Shown piece after piece: positions 63,542 to 64,000 of a stretch of DNA of 64,000 nt (positions within the stretch are counted from its first letter, which is position 1; each line of letters starts with the position of its first letter). The DNA is from a virus: the IMG/VR virus record IMGVR_UViG_3300032268_000599, positions 1 through 64,000 of that record, one strand, 5' to 3'. Made by a program: the position numbers and the translations under genes. The notes under the pieces were generated by a model. That model did no database searches. It was not told the DNA's origin and saw only the letters and a program-made list of their open reading frames with translations.

Positions 63542-63671
63542 TGATGGGCTTTGGGAGATTCAACGGGCGCATGGGCTTGGGGTTCCCGCCCCCAGCTAGT
63601 GGTTTCCCAAATCTGGTTTCCTACTGGCCAGCTTCTGCGGGGATTCCCGCTGAATCTTCCGAAACCCATCA
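63542..63671 (-). ncRNA. Candidate structured leader or RNA, 130 nt
   Basis: Arms at 63542-63562 and 63651-63671 can pair over 21 positions with one mismatch and two G-U pairs. The enclosed 88 bases include GC-rich helices and, on the minus strand, three GGAAACC/GGGAAACC-type segments. The 180-base gap holds no convincing gene and precedes leftward genes. It could be a riboswitch-like leader or an independent RNA; the family is not known to me. Confidence 0.5.
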
Positions 63672-63696
63672 GGTTTCGGCTCGCTCTCCACAAGTG

Positions 63697-63909
63697 TTAA
63701 AACATAGAATCGTCAATGGCCTCGTCAATTAACGCTTTACGAGCCATTTGACGGGCGTACTTGTCCTGATGAAGCCTGTTCATCAGCGACATGGTTGCAC
63801 CGACCAATTCGTCGGAGTTCTTCCGCGAAAGGCGTTCGGAGCGAAGCTTTCCGATGGCCCGTTCGCACCGGTACATCAGGTCGTCAAGCTCGTCGTCAGT
63901 TAATCTCAT
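63697..63909 (-). CDS. Helical hypothetical protein (70 aa)
   Basis: ATG 63909 gives MRLTDDELDDLMYRCERAIG ... IDEAIDDSMF, a helical charged protein that may form a small bundle. It overlaps the upstream partial gene by 14 bases. TTG 63921 is an alternative start. No family was recognised. Confidence 0.63.
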   Translation of the reverse strand: MRLTDDELDDLMYRCERAIGKLRSERLSRKNSDELVGATMSLMNRLHQDKYARQMARKALIDEAIDDSMF

Positions 63910-64000
63910 TGCACCGGTCAATCATGGTTCTATCAACGGACGCGTCAGGCGATCCTTCGGGGGTCAACTCGTCAATAATGCTAGACGAGAAACGAACACC
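63896..64000 (-). CDS. C-terminal end of a gene cut by the window edge
   Basis: The minus-strand frame is open from the window end and stops at 63896, giving at least 34 residues: GVRFSSSIIDELTPEGSPDA ... RCNEIN. It overlaps the next start, as is usual in this operon, so the genome clearly continues to the right. The family cannot be judged. Confidence 0.5.
   Translation of the reverse strand, partial: GVRFSSSIIDELTPEGSPDASVDRTMIDRCNEIN

Overview
The window is almost entirely a phage genome: a temperate, long-tailed siphovirus of a mycolate-bearing actinobacterium (Gordonia, Rhodococcus, Mycobacterium or a relative). The host inference rests on a lysin B esterase that acts on mycolates, an Lsr2 homologue, two WhiB-type regulators, LtfC-type tail domains, and a NusG that closely resembles actinobacterial NusG. 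There are no rRNA genes, convincing tRNA genes or CRISPR arrays. At the right edge a gene runs off the window, so the genome continues there; the left edge may also be internal.

Layout. (1) 0-1.1 kb: a DUF3846 gene and a convergent lsr2. (2) 1.35-35.4 kb, all rightward: terminase, portal, MuF-like protein, scaffold, P22-like coat protein, connectors, tail terminator, tail tube, a -1 frameshifted chaperone pair, a 3468-residue tape measure, tail tip and fibres, then lysin A, lysin B and an r1t-type holin. Terminators stand at 35.43 and 36.06 kb. (3) 36.1-36.75 kb: a divergent promoter region whose geometry predicts leaderless mRNAs in both directions. (4) 36.7-48.2 kb, rightward: ParB-like protein, ERF annealing protein with a Cas4/RecB-like nuclease, ClpP-like protease, SSB, primase-helicase, two WhiB proteins, RusA, a DnaQ/RNase H-like exonuclease, two HNH proteins and many small genes. 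(5) 48.25-52.6 kb: a second tail-fibre cluster, placed after the replication genes. (6) 52.62-52.93 kb: a candidate free-standing structured RNA with its own promoter and terminator. (7) 52.95-55.3 kb: twelve tiny overlapping genes. (8) 55.3-56.2 kb: tyrosine integrase, leftward. (9) 56.4-64 kb: a leftward operon of small proteins, many of them zinc-binding, plus nusG behind a structured leader.

How it works together. The coat and tube proteins both carry C-terminal Ig-like domains. Tape measure, tail tip and fibres set tail length, adsorption and cell-wall entry. Lysin A cuts peptidoglycan, lysin B detaches the mycolate layer, and the holin times lysis. ERF, nuclease, SSB, RusA and primase-helicase form a recombination-linked replication set. 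Lsr2, WhiB proteins and NusG suggest the phage steers host transcription with copies of host regulators. No classical CI-like repressor was recognised.

The most unusual finding is the tape measure. Besides a lytic transglycosylase domain and an M15-like peptidase signature, its C-terminal half holds an HEYGH zinc-protease-like domain followed by a region with the R / S-T-S / E-x-E signature of ADP-ribosyltransferases. Three copies of a 50-residue repeat bracket these blocks. This looks like a tape measure carrying effector domains. Three structured RNA elements (52.7, 59.0 and 63.6 kb) are the next most interesting. All family calls were made by reading the sequence, without database searches.
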